Origin: Kitasatospora viridis
GTDB lineage: Bacteria > Actinomycetota > Actinomycetes > Streptomycetales > Streptomycetaceae
Assembly: GCF_007829815.1 (NCBI RefSeq)
Contig: NZ_VIWT01000003.1
Location: forward strand, 496,001-560,000
Direction: 5' to 3'
Length of the DNA stretch: 64,000 nt
Below are positions 22,345 through 30,593 of this stretch, piece by piece. Every line of letters begins with the position of its first letter. Position 1 is the first letter of the stretch. Position numbers and translations under genes: made by a program. A model generated the notes under the pieces. It saw nothing but the letters and a program-made list of their open reading frames with translations, did not search any database and had not been told where the DNA came from.

Positions 22345-23964
22345 GTGTCCCCCGATCTCGTCCTGCTCTCCGCCCGGCTGCTCGACCCCGGCACCGGCCG
22401 GCTGCTGCCGCAGACCGCGCTGGCCGCCGCCGGCGGCCGGATCGCCGCACTCGGCGACGACCGGGGGATCCGGGCCCTGGCCGGCCCCGGCACCGAAGTG
22501 ATCGACCTCAAGGGCGCGGTGGTCACCGCCGGCTTCACCGACGGCCACCTGCACCCGGTCTCCGGTGCCGAGCGCACCACGGGGGTCGACCTCTCCGGCT
22601 GCCACGACCTCGCGGCGGTGCGGACCGCCCTGGCGGCGGCCGTCGCCGACCTGGCCCCCGGCGACTGGCTGCGCGGCTGGGGCCTGGACCCGAACGCCTT
22701 CGGCGACCAGCCCGTCGCGGCCGCCTCGCTCGGCCCCGTGCTCGACGGCGTGCCGGCCCTGCTCGACCTCTTCGACGCGCACTCGCTGCTGGCCAGCGCC
22801 CGCGCCCTCGAACTGGCCGGGATCGACGGGCCGCGCAGCTTCGAGCAGCGCTCCGAGATCGTCTGCGACGCCGACGGGCGGCCCACCGGCCTGCTGCTGG
22901 AGGACGCCGCCTGCGAGCTGGTCGAGGCCGCCGCGCCCAAGCCCACCGAGGCCGAACTGCTGGAGCGGGCCGGGCGGGTGCTCGACCGGATGGCCGCCGC
23001 CGGCCTGACCGGCGGCCACGCGATGGACGCCAACGGCAGCAGCCTGGCCGTCTACGCCGCCCTGGAGCAGCGCGGCGACCTGCCGCTGCGGCTGCGGGTC
23101 GCCCCCTGGTACCAGCCGGACGCCACCGCCGAGGCCCTGGCCGAGCTGATCCGGCAGCAGGGCACCGGCGGGCGCCGCTGGCAGGTGACCGGGGTGAAGA
23201 TGTTCATGGACGGCACGATCGACAACGGCACCGCCTGGCTGGAACTGCCGGACTGCCACGGCGAGTCCACCCACTCCTTCTGGCCCGACCCGGCCCGCTA
23301 CACCGAGGTGGTCGCCGAGCTGCACCGGGCCGGCGTGCCGACCGCCACCCACGCGATCGGCGACGCGGCCGTGCGGCACGTGCTGGACGCGGTGGAGAAG
23401 GCGCATGCCCAGGGCGGCCCGACGGTGCGTCACCGGATCGAGCACATCGAGACCGTGCCCGACGACACCCTCGCCCGGTTCGCCCGACTCGGCGTCACCG
23501 CCTCGATGCAGCCCACCCACTGCTGCGAGTACACCAAGGCCGACCACAGCGACAACTGGTCCCGCCGGCTCGGCGAGCCGCGCGCCTCCCGGGCCTGGCG
23601 CTGCCGCGACCTGTGGGACTCCGGTGCCCGGGTGGTGCTCGGCTCGGACTGGCCGATCGCCCCCTTCCCGCCGCTGGCCGTGATGGCCGGCGCCCGCCAC
23701 CGCCGCCCCAGCGACCTCTCCGCTCCCCCGCACGGCCCCGAGCAGGCGCTCACCCCGCTCCAGGCCCTCCAGGGCATCACCGTCAACCCGGCCTGGGCGG
23801 CGGGTGAGGACACCGAGCGCGGCAGCCTCGCCGAGGGCCACCGCGCCGACCTCACCGTCCTCGCCGACAACCCGCTGGACGTCGGCGACACCGACCTCCC
23901 GGACGTCCCGGTCCTGCTGACGGTGGTCGACGGCCGCTCGGCCTTCCGGCACACCGGGCTCTGA
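22345..23964 (+). CDS. Amidohydrolase (YtcJ-like, amidohydrolase_3)
   Basis: 539 aa from the GTG at 22345 with GAAGGAG five bases upstream. A metal-dependent hydrolase: DGHLHP (HxH), a KMFMDGT segment, THAIGDAAV and RHRIEHIE supply ligands, and GSDWPIAPFPP carries the last Asp. The N- and C-terminal beta strands form the composite sandwich domain (LLDPGTGRLLP; LTVLADNPLDV). YtcJ-like enzymes hydrolyse C-N bonds in cyclic or acyl amides. With the NCS1 permease and TetR next door the substrate may be a nucleobase-like compound. Confidence 0.9.
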   Translation: MSPDLVLLSARLLDPGTGRLLPQTALAAAGGRIAALGDDRGIRALAGPGTEVIDLKGAVVTAGFTDGHLHPVSGAERTTGVDLSGCHDLAAVRTALAAAVADLAPGDWLRGWGLDPNAFGDQPVAAASLGPVLDGVPALLDLFDAHSLLASARALELAGIDGPRSFEQRSEIVCDADGRPTGLLLEDAACELVEAAAPKPTEAELLERAGRVLDRMAAAGLTGGHAMDANGSSLAVYAALEQRGDLPLRLRVAPWYQPDATAEALAELIRQQGTGGRRWQVTGVKMFMDGTIDNGTAWLELPDCHGESTHSFWPDPARYTEVVAELHRAGVPTATHAIGDAAVRHVLDAVEKAHAQGGPTVRHRIEHIETVPDDTLARFARLGVTASMQPTHCCEYTKADHSDNWSRRLGEPRASRAWRCRDLWDSGARVVLGSDWPIAPFPPLAVMAGARHRRPSDLSAPPHGPEQALTPLQALQGITVNPAWAAGEDTERGSLAEGHRADLTVLADNPLDVGDTDLPDVPVLLTVVDGRSAFRHTGL

Positions 23965-24072
23965 TCTCCCAGTGCCCGATGAGGCGTTCGAGGGTCCAGG
24001 TCCACTGGGCCGGGCTCGGGCTCGGGCGAAACCCTGGTGCCCACCCGCGCCGTGGTGCCGAATACTCGCACC

Positions 24073-24402
24073 ATGGACGCCTTTCCCGTGAACCCCGATC
24101 GGCTCGAAGCACCCGTGCGGCTGCTGGACGACACCGGCACCGCATGGCTGCTCCGGAAGCGGCGGATCGAGCTGCGCGTCATCCGTCGCCTGATCAAGGA
24201 GCGTGCGACGACCGTCGTGCTCGGCGAGAGCGGCGGGACCCGCCCCCGGCCGGTCGCCGACGACGAGCGGCCGGTGCTCTGGGAAAGGATCAAGGACGGC
24301 CACCCGGGAACGGGCGGGAACCGGGCCGCTGGGGGCTACCTGGCGCACGAGTTCCGCACGGAAACCGACCGCCGGATGCTCTATGTCGAGGAGCACTGCT
24401 GA
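24073..24402 (+). CDS. Hypothetical protein (109 aa)
   Basis: Starts MDAFPVNPDRLEAPVRLLDD at the ATG at 24073; a GTG at 24037 is also in frame. The body is basic (WLLRKRRIELRVIRRLIKER) and ends HEFRTETDRRMLYVEEHC. No family is recognised. The ribosome site is weak and both flanking genes are unrelated, so expression is uncertain. Codon use and length without stops favour a real gene. Confidence 0.6.
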   Translation: MDAFPVNPDRLEAPVRLLDDTGTAWLLRKRRIELRVIRRLIKERATTVVLGESGGTRPRPVADDERPVLWERIKDGHPGTGGNRAAGGYLAHEFRTETDRRMLYVEEHC

Positions 24403-24461
24403 CGGCGGGTCAGTGCGGGGCAGCGCGGAGCTTCACACGCGCACCCACCAGCACCAGCCTG

Positions 24462-24833
24462 CTAACCCGCCTCACGTGGTGGCAGGCGGCGGGTGATCCG
24501 GTCGAAGAGTTCGGCCAGGGGCTCGTCGATCTCCCGGCCGAACTCCGTGAGGCCGTAGGTGACCTGAGGCGGTGTGGTCGGTTCGACGGTGCGCCAGACC
24601 AGGCCGTCCTGGACCAGGGCGCGCAGGGTCTGGGCGAGCATCTTCTCGCTGATGCCCTGGATGCTCTCGCGCAGTTCGTAGAAGCGCAGGGCGTTGCTCC
24701 GCAGGGAGATCAGCACCCAGATGCCCCATCTGCTGGTCACCCGGTCGACGACTCCGCGGGCGGGGCAGTCGGTGTGAAACACCTCATACCGCTGCCCCGC
24801 CACGGTCTGCCTGAACTGCGCGCCTTCCGTCAT
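24462..24833 (-). CDS. HxlR-family transcriptional regulator
   Basis: 123 aa. Winged helix with the HxlR signature: CPARGVVDRVTSRWGIWVLI (Cys23 at the usual redox-sensing position), LRFYELRESIQGISEKMLAQ, TLRALVQDGLVWR and VTYGLTEFGREI. Divergent from the NmrA-like gene 93 bp away, the classical arrangement in which HxlR responds to electrophiles or oxidants and controls the neighbouring oxidoreductase. The AT-rich part of the gap at 24840-24875 is a likely operator region. Confidence 0.93.
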   Translation of the reverse strand: MTEGAQFRQTVAGQRYEVFHTDCPARGVVDRVTSRWGIWVLISLRSNALRFYELRESIQGISEKMLAQTLRALVQDGLVWRTVEPTTPPQVTYGLTEFGREIDEPLAELFDRITRRLPPREAG

Positions 24834-24926
24834 GGAATGAGCTTACTCAAAGGTATGTCCTTACGAAATATTAGCCCTGCTCCTAGCGTGATCGTCACCG
24901 AACGCGGCAAGAACGAGGAGCAGATC

Positions 24927-25766
24927 ATGATCATCGTGACCGGAGCCACCGGGAACATCGGCCGACCGCTGGTGCGGGCGCTGGCGCAGGCGGGCCGGCC
25001 GGTGACGGCGGTGTCCCGGCGCGCCGCCGAAGTGCCGGACGGCGTGCGGCACTTCGCGGCCGACCTGGCCGACCCCGCCGCCCTGGAGCCCGCCCTCGCC
25101 GGGGCGCAGGCGCTGTTCCTGCTGCTCTCCGGCGACCTGCACGCCGCCGGGGCCGACCCGGCCGGCATCATCGGGCGGGCCGCGGCGAACGGCGTGCGGC
25201 GGGTCGTCCTGCTCTCCTCGCAGGGCGTGGCGACCAGGCCGTTCGGGCCCACCCGGGTCGCGATGCGCGAACTGGAGGACGGGCTGCGGACGTCCGGGCT
25301 GGAGTGGGCCGTGCTGCGGCCGGGCGGGTTCGCCTCCAACGCGCTGTGGTGGGCCGGGTCCGTCCGGGCGGAGCGGACCGTCGCCGCGCCGTTCGGCGAC
25401 GTCGGCGTGCCGCTCATCGACCCGGCGGACATCGCCGGGGTCGCGGCCGCCTGCCTGCTGGACGACCGGCACACCGGCGCCGTCCACGACCTGACCGGCC
25501 CCGAACTGATCACGCCGCGTCAGCAGGCGGCCGCCATCGCCGACGCGCTGGGCTCGCCGGTGCGGTTCCACGAGCTGACCCGGGCGCAGGCCAAGGCCGC
25601 CATGGTCCAGGGCATGCCGGCCGAGCTCGCGGACGACACCCTGGACATCCTCGGCGCGCCGAACCCGGCCGAACTGCGCGTCAGCCCGGACGTCGAGCGG
25701 GTGCTCGGCCGCGCCCCGCGGCGGTTCGCCGACTGGGCCGCGCGCAACGTCGCCGCGTTCCGCTGA
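24927..25766 (+). CDS. NmrA-like NAD(P)-binding oxidoreductase
   Basis: 279 aa, ATG after GAGGAG. The N-terminus is a Rossmann dinucleotide site (IIVTGATGNIGRPLVRALA). Later features of atypical short-chain dehydrogenases/NmrA are LLSSQGVATRP, LRPGGFASNALWW and VHDLTGPELITPRQQ. The Tyr-Lys pair of classical SDRs is absent, as usual in this group. It may be a quinone reductase or redox sensor. Control by the divergent HxlR gene is likely. Confidence 0.92.
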   Translation: MIIVTGATGNIGRPLVRALAQAGRPVTAVSRRAAEVPDGVRHFAADLADPAALEPALAGAQALFLLLSGDLHAAGADPAGIIGRAAANGVRRVVLLSSQGVATRPFGPTRVAMRELEDGLRTSGLEWAVLRPGGFASNALWWAGSVRAERTVAAPFGDVGVPLIDPADIAGVAAACLLDDRHTGAVHDLTGPELITPRQQAAAIADALGSPVRFHELTRAQAKAAMVQGMPAELADDTLDILGAPNPAELRVSPDVERVLGRAPRRFADWAARNVAAFR

Positions 25767-25773
25767 ACCGGGG

Positions 25774-25965
25774 TCAGGAGACCGCGGCAGGGAGCTCGAC
25801 GAGCCGGTTCAGCGCCTCGGTGAACTCGCCGTCCACCACGATCCGCAGGCCGCCGTCCCGCGCGTGACTGCTGAGCTGGACCAGGGCGCCGCGGCGCCAC
25901 CAGTAGACGCAGGGGCTCAGCGCGCCCGCCGCCCCCTCGCGGCTGCGGGCCGCGAAGCCCGCCAT
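25774..25965 (-). CDS. Small hypothetical protein
   Basis: 63 aa from the ATG at 25965 (no good ribosome site). The C-terminal half is convincing: SPCVYWWRRGALVQLSSHAR followed by DGGLRIVVDGEFTEALNRLV, an ordinary small beta-alpha protein. It is convergent with the NmrA-like gene, seven bases apart. Longer readings upstream run into the next gene's territory and are rejected. Unknown function. Confidence 0.5.
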   Translation of the reverse strand: MAGFAARSREGAAGALSPCVYWWRRGALVQLSSHARDGGLRIVVDGEFTEALNRLVELPAAVS

Positions 25966-26070
25966 GCCTGGAAGGTGGGGACCACCGCCGCGTCGGGTTA
26001 TTGCAGTTCGGGCGGTCGGTACCGACTGGCATGATGTGCGAGCCACGAACGGGGAAACGAGCGGGGGACC

Positions 26071-26931
26071 ATGAAGCTGGGTGCGGCGACCGCCCACGGG
26101 GTGCGCTGTCTGCTGGCGCTGCTGGACGAGTCGGACGCGGCGCGGGTCGGCGAGCGGTTGCAGCTGGCGCCGGCGGAGGGCACCCCGTCGCACGGGGGCT
26201 GGCAGGCGTTGCGGCACCAGGGCGGATCGGTGCTGGGGTGGCTGTTGGAGAGCGACCTGCCGGAGGTCAACCGGCAGTTGCTCGCCGGCGGCCACCTGCC
26301 GCCGGGGCTGCGGCGCGACGTGCTGGAGGGCGTCCGGTTCGGCCCGGGCGGTGCCGGCTCCGGTCCGCTGCCGCCGCCGGTCGTCGAGCAGCGGGCCGGC
26401 CAGGCCGACGCGCCGGAGGCTGAGCTGCCCGAACTGCCCGCACTGATCGACCAGCTGCGGACCGCCGCCCACCCCGGCTCGCTGACCCGGGCCCGGGCGG
26501 CCGCCGCCGGGCTGCGCCACGCGCACTGGCCGGAGCTCGCGCGGGCGGACCGGGAACGGCCGCTGCCCGGGTACGCGCGCTGGGCGCTGGTCGAGCACCT
26601 GGACTGCCCGGACGAGCTGCGGCGGGCCTTCGGCGAGAGCCCGCGCTACCGGCACCGGCTGCGGCAGGCCGGGATCCACCCGGATCCGCGCGAGCTGTTC
26701 TGGTGCCAGGCCCCGGCGGTGCGGGTGGCGGCACTGCTCGAACTGGGCCGCTGGGGCTTCCCGGAGCGGCTCGCGCCGGTCGAGCGGGAGCTGCGCGCGC
26801 TGGTGCGGGACGAGGTGGGCGGCAACCCGGAGGCGTGGGCGGTGCTGGCGCAGCTGCTGCCGGACTTCGTCGGCACCCTGCCGGAGCTGATCACCACCGC
26901 GGGCGTGATCGCCGGCGGCCCCGGCGGCTGA
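26071..26931 (+). CDS. Hypothetical helical-repeat protein
   Basis: 286 aa, ATG after GGGGGA. Made of repeated amphipathic helices rich in Leu, Ala and Arg (GVRCLLALLDESDAARVGER, LGWLLESDLPEVNRQLLAGG, RVAALLELGRWGFPERLAPV), resembling HEAT-like repeat proteins. No catalytic motif or membrane segment. It immediately precedes the tRNA-like cluster and reads toward it. Whether it belongs to that system is unknown. Confidence 0.75.
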   Translation: MKLGAATAHGVRCLLALLDESDAARVGERLQLAPAEGTPSHGGWQALRHQGGSVLGWLLESDLPEVNRQLLAGGHLPPGLRRDVLEGVRFGPGGAGSGPLPPPVVEQRAGQADAPEAELPELPALIDQLRTAAHPGSLTRARAAAAGLRHAHWPELARADRERPLPGYARWALVEHLDCPDELRRAFGESPRYRHRLRQAGIHPDPRELFWCQAPAVRVAALLELGRWGFPERLAPVERELRALVRDEVGGNPEAWAVLAQLLPDFVGTLPELITTAGVIAGGPGG

Positions 26932-26950
26932 GCGCAGGACCTGAGCGGCT

Positions 26951-26983
26951 GGGACCGGCCGGATTCGAGCCGACGTGAGTCCC
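26951..26983 (-). pseudogene. Truncated tRNA-like gene (3' half only)
   Basis: The 33 bases correspond to the acceptor 3' strand, T-arm and variable loop of the intact copy at 27029-27103, with a few substitutions (T-loop ATTCGAG). The anticodon and D arms are gone, replaced by an 8-bp tandem repeat. It is a degenerate fourth copy. Confidence 0.65.
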
Positions 26984-27023
26984 GACGAGCAGACGAGCAG
27001 ATGAGCAGACGAGCGGACGAGCA
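26984..27023. repeat. 8-bp tandem repeat, five units
   Basis: Five consecutive units of GACGAGCA (two with one change) lie between the truncated and first intact tRNA-like gene. Confidence 0.85.
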
Positions 27024-27028
27024 GTGGG

Positions 27029-27103
27029 TGGGGCCGGCCGGATTCGAACCGGCGTGAGTCCTGATTCGCAGTCAGGGTGCGCCTGCCTCTGCGCTACGAG
27101 CCC
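27029..27103 (-). ncRNA. tRNA-like RNA 1 (anticodon loop GCG)
   Basis: Folds as a cloverleaf. T-arm: GCCGG-TTCGAAT-CCGGC. Anticodon arm: CCTGA-CTGCGAA-TCAGG (anticodon 27067-27069). D-arm: GCGC-AGAGGCAG-GCGC. Acceptor: GGGCTCG against CGGCCCC with one mismatch and one wobble. It resembles no standard actinomycete tRNA, and a GCG anticodon is not normally used for Arg in bacteria. The T-arm and D-arm are shared with two other copies nearby. It is probably a Band-7-associated tRNA-like RNA and not a decoding tRNA. Confidence 0.8.
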
Positions 27104-27149
27104 CCGGGAACCCGCGCGCCCACTACCGCGGCACGCCGGTCGGCACGGT

Positions 27150-27222
27150 CGGGGCCGGCCGGATTCGAACCGGCGTGTCCCGGTTCTGGAGACCAGTGCG
27201 CCTGCCGCTGCGCTACGAACCC
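27150..27222 (-). ncRNA. tRNA-like RNA 2 (anticodon loop CCA)
   Basis: 73 nt with the same T-arm as copy 1, D-arm GCGC-AGCGGCAG-GCGC, anticodon arm CTGGT-CTCCAGA-ACCGG (anticodon CCA, 27187-27189) and acceptor GGGTTCG against CGGCCCC (one mismatch, one wobble). No CCA tail is encoded. It lies 47 bp from copy 1 in the same direction, ahead of and opposite to the metallopeptidase/VWA gene. A CCA anticodon would read Trp, but the body is unlike tRNA-Trp. Confidence 0.8.
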
Positions 27223-27269
27223 CGACCGCGCCGCCCACCCTATCCAATCGCCCCCGGAAGGAGCCCCCG

Positions 27270-28682
27270 GTGCCGCACGGCGCCCCGCGCACCCACGTCG
27301 TCGACCTGACCGACCGCCAGGCGCTGCTCCGCTTCCGCCCGGCCGCCCCCGAGGTGCGGGCCGAGGCCGAGCGGCTCAAGGAGGCCGCGCTGCTCGACTT
27401 CGGCCTGACCGAGTCGGCCGTCGCCTCCTGGCTGTACGCCAAGTGCCACCACCAGCTCGGCACCACCGCCGTGGACACCGCCGCCGTGCTGGCCTCCGGC
27501 GACGGCAGCTGCCTGCTGCTCTACAACCCGGACTTCTTCGTCGGGCTCGGCCTGGACGGGGTCAAGTTCGTGCTCTTCCACGAGGCCCGGCACCTGATCC
27601 AGCGTCACCTGTACGCCGATCCCGAGCTGCGCGCCGACCCGGTCTTCCGGCTCGCCACCGAGGTGACCATCAACCACGTCGCGCTGCTGCGCCTGGGCCG
27701 CGAGGAGCTGCCCTCGCTCGCGGGCGAGCCGGTCGGCGTCGATCCCCGCGTGGTCCACCGCGCCTACCTGGCCGACCTGGCCGCGCAGCGGCTGGACGCG
27801 GTCGACTACGAGGCCTTCGTCGAGACCGACCAGAGCGTGTACCGCGAGCTGGGGCGGATGACCGACCCGCCGGTGCCGCTGGTGCGCTGCCAGCACCTGC
27901 ACGGCGACGGCACCGCCGGGGAGCTGCCCGCCGACCCGCTGACCGTGGCCGAGGTGGGCTCCTCGGTGCTGCTCAACGCGCTGCTCGCGGCCCGGCGCGG
28001 CCACCGCCCGGCCGAGGAGGAGCTGCGCGACCTGCTGGGCCGCACGATGGCCGAGTCCGCGGAGGCCCGCAAGCTCTGGGGCACGCTCGGCGCCGGTCGG
28101 GTGCGCGGGCGCACCGACGCGAACCGGCGGGTCGAGTGGTGGCAGCGCTGGCTGGTGGACGTCCTGGCGAGCCGGCTGGCCGAGGGCGAGCGGCTGGTCT
28201 ACCCGAAGAAACGCGGCGCGCTGCTGGCCGCGCTCGGGCAGCAGCCGATGCTCGCCCGGCGCGGGCCGGTGCGGGAGCGGGTGCTGGTGATCGCCTACGA
28301 CACCTCGGGCTCGATGCCGCAGCGCGTCGTCGACTGGCTGACCGAACTGGTCGGCCGGATCGACGGGGTGCACGCGCACTGGCTGGCCTTCGACGGCGTG
28401 GTGGAGCCGTTCCAGCCGGGCGCGGTGGTGCGCGGCGGGGGCGGCACCAGCTTCCAGGCGGTCGCCGACCACGTGGAGGGCCGCACCGCGCCGGACCGGG
28501 GCGTCCCGTTCACCGAGCAGGTGGACGCCGTGCTGGTGCTCACCGACGGCTACGCCCCGCACATCACCCCGGCCGAGCCGGAGAAGTGGATCTGGCTGAT
28601 CACCGAGGGCGGCGACGACTGGCCCGACCACCACCAGCCCCCGATGGCCTGTCACCGCGTCAGCACAGGAGAGCTCCGTTGA
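27270..28682 (+). CDS. DUF2201-type putative metallopeptidase with C-terminal VWA-like domain
   Basis: 470 aa, GTG at 27270 after GGAAGGAG. The N-terminal DUF2201 part carries an HExxH-type site, FVLFHEARHLIQRHL (His104). The C-terminal VWA-like domain has a MIDAS DTSGS (~344-348) and VLVLTDGYAP. Proteins of this pair type work with a MoxR ATPase, whose gene overlaps the stop here by four bases. The ATPase may remodel it while the VWA binds a target and metal. Flanking tRNA-like genes and the later SPFH gene suggest an RNA-related stress role; that is inferred. Confidence 0.92.
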   Translation: MPHGAPRTHVVDLTDRQALLRFRPAAPEVRAEAERLKEAALLDFGLTESAVASWLYAKCHHQLGTTAVDTAAVLASGDGSCLLLYNPDFFVGLGLDGVKFVLFHEARHLIQRHLYADPELRADPVFRLATEVTINHVALLRLGREELPSLAGEPVGVDPRVVHRAYLADLAAQRLDAVDYEAFVETDQSVYRELGRMTDPPVPLVRCQHLHGDGTAGELPADPLTVAEVGSSVLLNALLAARRGHRPAEEELRDLLGRTMAESAEARKLWGTLGAGRVRGRTDANRRVEWWQRWLVDVLASRLAEGERLVYPKKRGALLAALGQQPMLARRGPVRERVLVIAYDTSGSMPQRVVDWLTELVGRIDGVHAHWLAFDGVVEPFQPGAVVRGGGGTSFQAVADHVEGRTAPDRGVPFTEQVDAVLVLTDGYAPHITPAEPEKWIWLITEGGDDWPDHHQPPMACHRVSTGELR

Positions 28683-30550
28683 CCGACACCGCACCCGCCG
28701 CCGCACCCGACACCGCACCCGCCGCCGAGCGCGCCTGGCGGGCCACCGCCAGCTACCCGCAGCAGCCCACCGGGCACCGCGGCCTCTCCCGGCTGGAGGC
28801 GTTCATCGACGCGATGATCGACCTCGGCCAGACCGGCCAGGTCTTCGGCGAGCACGGCATCGGCAAGACCGCCACCTTCCGCGCCCACCTCGCCGCGCAC
28901 CACCCGGACACCGCCCTGGTGGTGGTCCCGGCGGCCAACCTGACCCCGGACGACCTGCTCGCCAACGCGCCGGTGCGCGACCCGCGGACCGGCGAACTGG
29001 TGCTGCGTCAGCTGTTGATGAGCCAGCTGATGCCCGGGCAGCCGTTCGTGCTGCTGATCGACGACTCGCTGCAGGCCGGCGAGACCATCCAGGCGCAGCT
29101 GATGCAGGTCGCCTGCAACTGGACGCTCGGCGAGCACGACCTGCGGGCGCTGGGCTGCGTCGGCGTCTTCCTGACCGACAACGAGTCGCTGGCCGAGACC
29201 AGCGCCCGGCGCAGCGACCTGGCCGTGCTGGACCGGATGGTGACCCTGCGGGTCACCGCCGAGGACACCTCCTGGCCGTTCGCCCTGGCGGCCCGGTTCC
29301 CCGAGTGGGACCTCAAGCCGGTGTTCCGGATCCGGGCCTCGCTCGACCCGGCGATCCGCGAGCTGCTCTCGCCGCGCACCCTGGAGCACGTGCTGGCCAA
29401 CGCCCGCGAGGGCTTCCCGCTGGTCTGGGGCCTGCCGCTGCTGGGCGGCGAGCGGCTGCGGCTGACCGAGCCGGGCCCCGACGGCCGGCCCGGGCGGGAC
29501 CGCACCCACGAGGTGCTGGACCGGATCGCCGGCGCGCTCGGCGTGCCCAACCCGGCCCGGATCGCCGACCCGGTGCGCCGGGTGCTGCGGGCCGCGCTGC
29601 GCCGGCGCTGGGCGGTGCTGCTCCAGGGTCCGCCCGGCTGCGGCAAGACCGAGCTGGTGCGCGAGCTGACCCGGGAACAGCTGGGCCGCGACCCGCTCTA
29701 CTTCTCGCTGCCGGTCACCAACGTCGAGGACCTGTGCGCCCCGGTCCCGACCACCGAGGGGGCGCTGCACAACCTGCTGGCGGCGGGCTTCGCCGGCTCG
29801 GAGCCGAAGGCGATCGTCTGGGACGAGTACAACCGGCCCAAGGACAAGGCGGCCTTCGCCAAGCTGATGGAGATCACCCAGGAGTGGTCGCTCGCCGGGG
29901 CCCGGATCGAGGGCCTGCGCGCCCAGATCGCGCTCCAGAACCCGCCCTACCACCTGGGCCGCAAGCTGCTGGTCGCCCGCAACAACATCGCCCAGGCCAG
30001 CCGCTTCACCGTCTCGCTGGACCTCGACCCGGCCGACGTCCCGGCCAACGAGTGGCTGATCGCCCACTACGGCCAGGACGCCGAGACGGTGCTCGACTGG
30101 TGGAAGTACGACCTGGACGAGGAGGGCCGGGCCTGGATCAGCAAGCGCACCATGGAGCGGCTGATCAAGCTGCACCGGCGCGGCCTGCCGCTCAAGCTCG
30201 GCACCGTCTACCTGGGCGACGGCGAGTACGCGCCGGTCCCGCTGGACGGGTTGGAGGACCGGCTGGCCGGGCGGCGGCGCGCCGGGCTGCGGGAGATCGC
30301 CGCCGAGCTCGGCCGCTGGGTGCGGCGGCTGGAGCTGGCCGCCGCGGACTGCGCCGAGGGCGGCAACGACACCGACCTGGTGCACCAGGCGATCGCCAAC
30401 GCCGAGCTGTCCCAACTGCGCAAGCACCGCAAGGCGGTGGCGGCGCTGGTGCGGCTGCTGCCGCCGAAGCTGCGGGCCAGCTACCTGGCCGGGGCCGGGC
30501 CGGAGCACCAGCGGTTCTGGATCGAGCTGTTCGCCGCGCTGCCCCGGTGA
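28679..30550 (+). CDS. MoxR-like ATPase with two AAA modules
   Basis: 623 aa, TTG start overlapping the preceding stop, with AGGAGAG upstream. First module: Walker A GEHGIGKT (~57) and FVLLIDD. Second: GPPGCGKTE (~317) and Walker B KAIVWDEYNRP (~378). Both P-loops are intact. The tail (~520-623) is helical. MoxR ATPases are chaperone-like partners of VWA proteins, matching the coupled gene upstream. Substrate unknown. Confidence 0.92.
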   Translation: MTDTAPAAAPDTAPAAERAWRATASYPQQPTGHRGLSRLEAFIDAMIDLGQTGQVFGEHGIGKTATFRAHLAAHHPDTALVVVPAANLTPDDLLANAPVRDPRTGELVLRQLLMSQLMPGQPFVLLIDDSLQAGETIQAQLMQVACNWTLGEHDLRALGCVGVFLTDNESLAETSARRSDLAVLDRMVTLRVTAEDTSWPFALAARFPEWDLKPVFRIRASLDPAIRELLSPRTLEHVLANAREGFPLVWGLPLLGGERLRLTEPGPDGRPGRDRTHEVLDRIAGALGVPNPARIADPVRRVLRAALRRRWAVLLQGPPGCGKTELVRELTREQLGRDPLYFSLPVTNVEDLCAPVPTTEGALHNLLAAGFAGSEPKAIVWDEYNRPKDKAAFAKLMEITQEWSLAGARIEGLRAQIALQNPPYHLGRKLLVARNNIAQASRFTVSLDLDPADVPANEWLIAHYGQDAETVLDWWKYDLDEEGRAWISKRTMERLIKLHRRGLPLKLGTVYLGDGEYAPVPLDGLEDRLAGRRRAGLREIAAELGRWVRRLELAAADCAEGGNDTDLVHQAIANAELSQLRKHRKAVAALVRLLPPKLRASYLAGAGPEHQRFWIELFAALPR

Positions 30551-30593
30551 GGCCGGTGCTGCCGGTGCCGCCGGTGCTGCTGGCCCGCCGGTC

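Noticed and set aside
27029..27222. Ordinary tRNA-Arg and tRNA-Trp genes
   Set aside because: The cloverleaf is present, but acceptor stems carry mismatches, the bodies are unlike standard tRNAs, anticodon GCG is improbable, and all copies share the same T-arm and D-arm. tRNA-like RNA is the better call.
27270..30550. Mg-chelatase (ChlI/ChlD) or CoxD/CoxE pair
   Set aside because: The HEARH metallopeptidase-like N-terminus and the double-AAA arrangement fit DUF2201/MoxR, and no tetrapyrrole or CO dehydrogenase genes are nearby.
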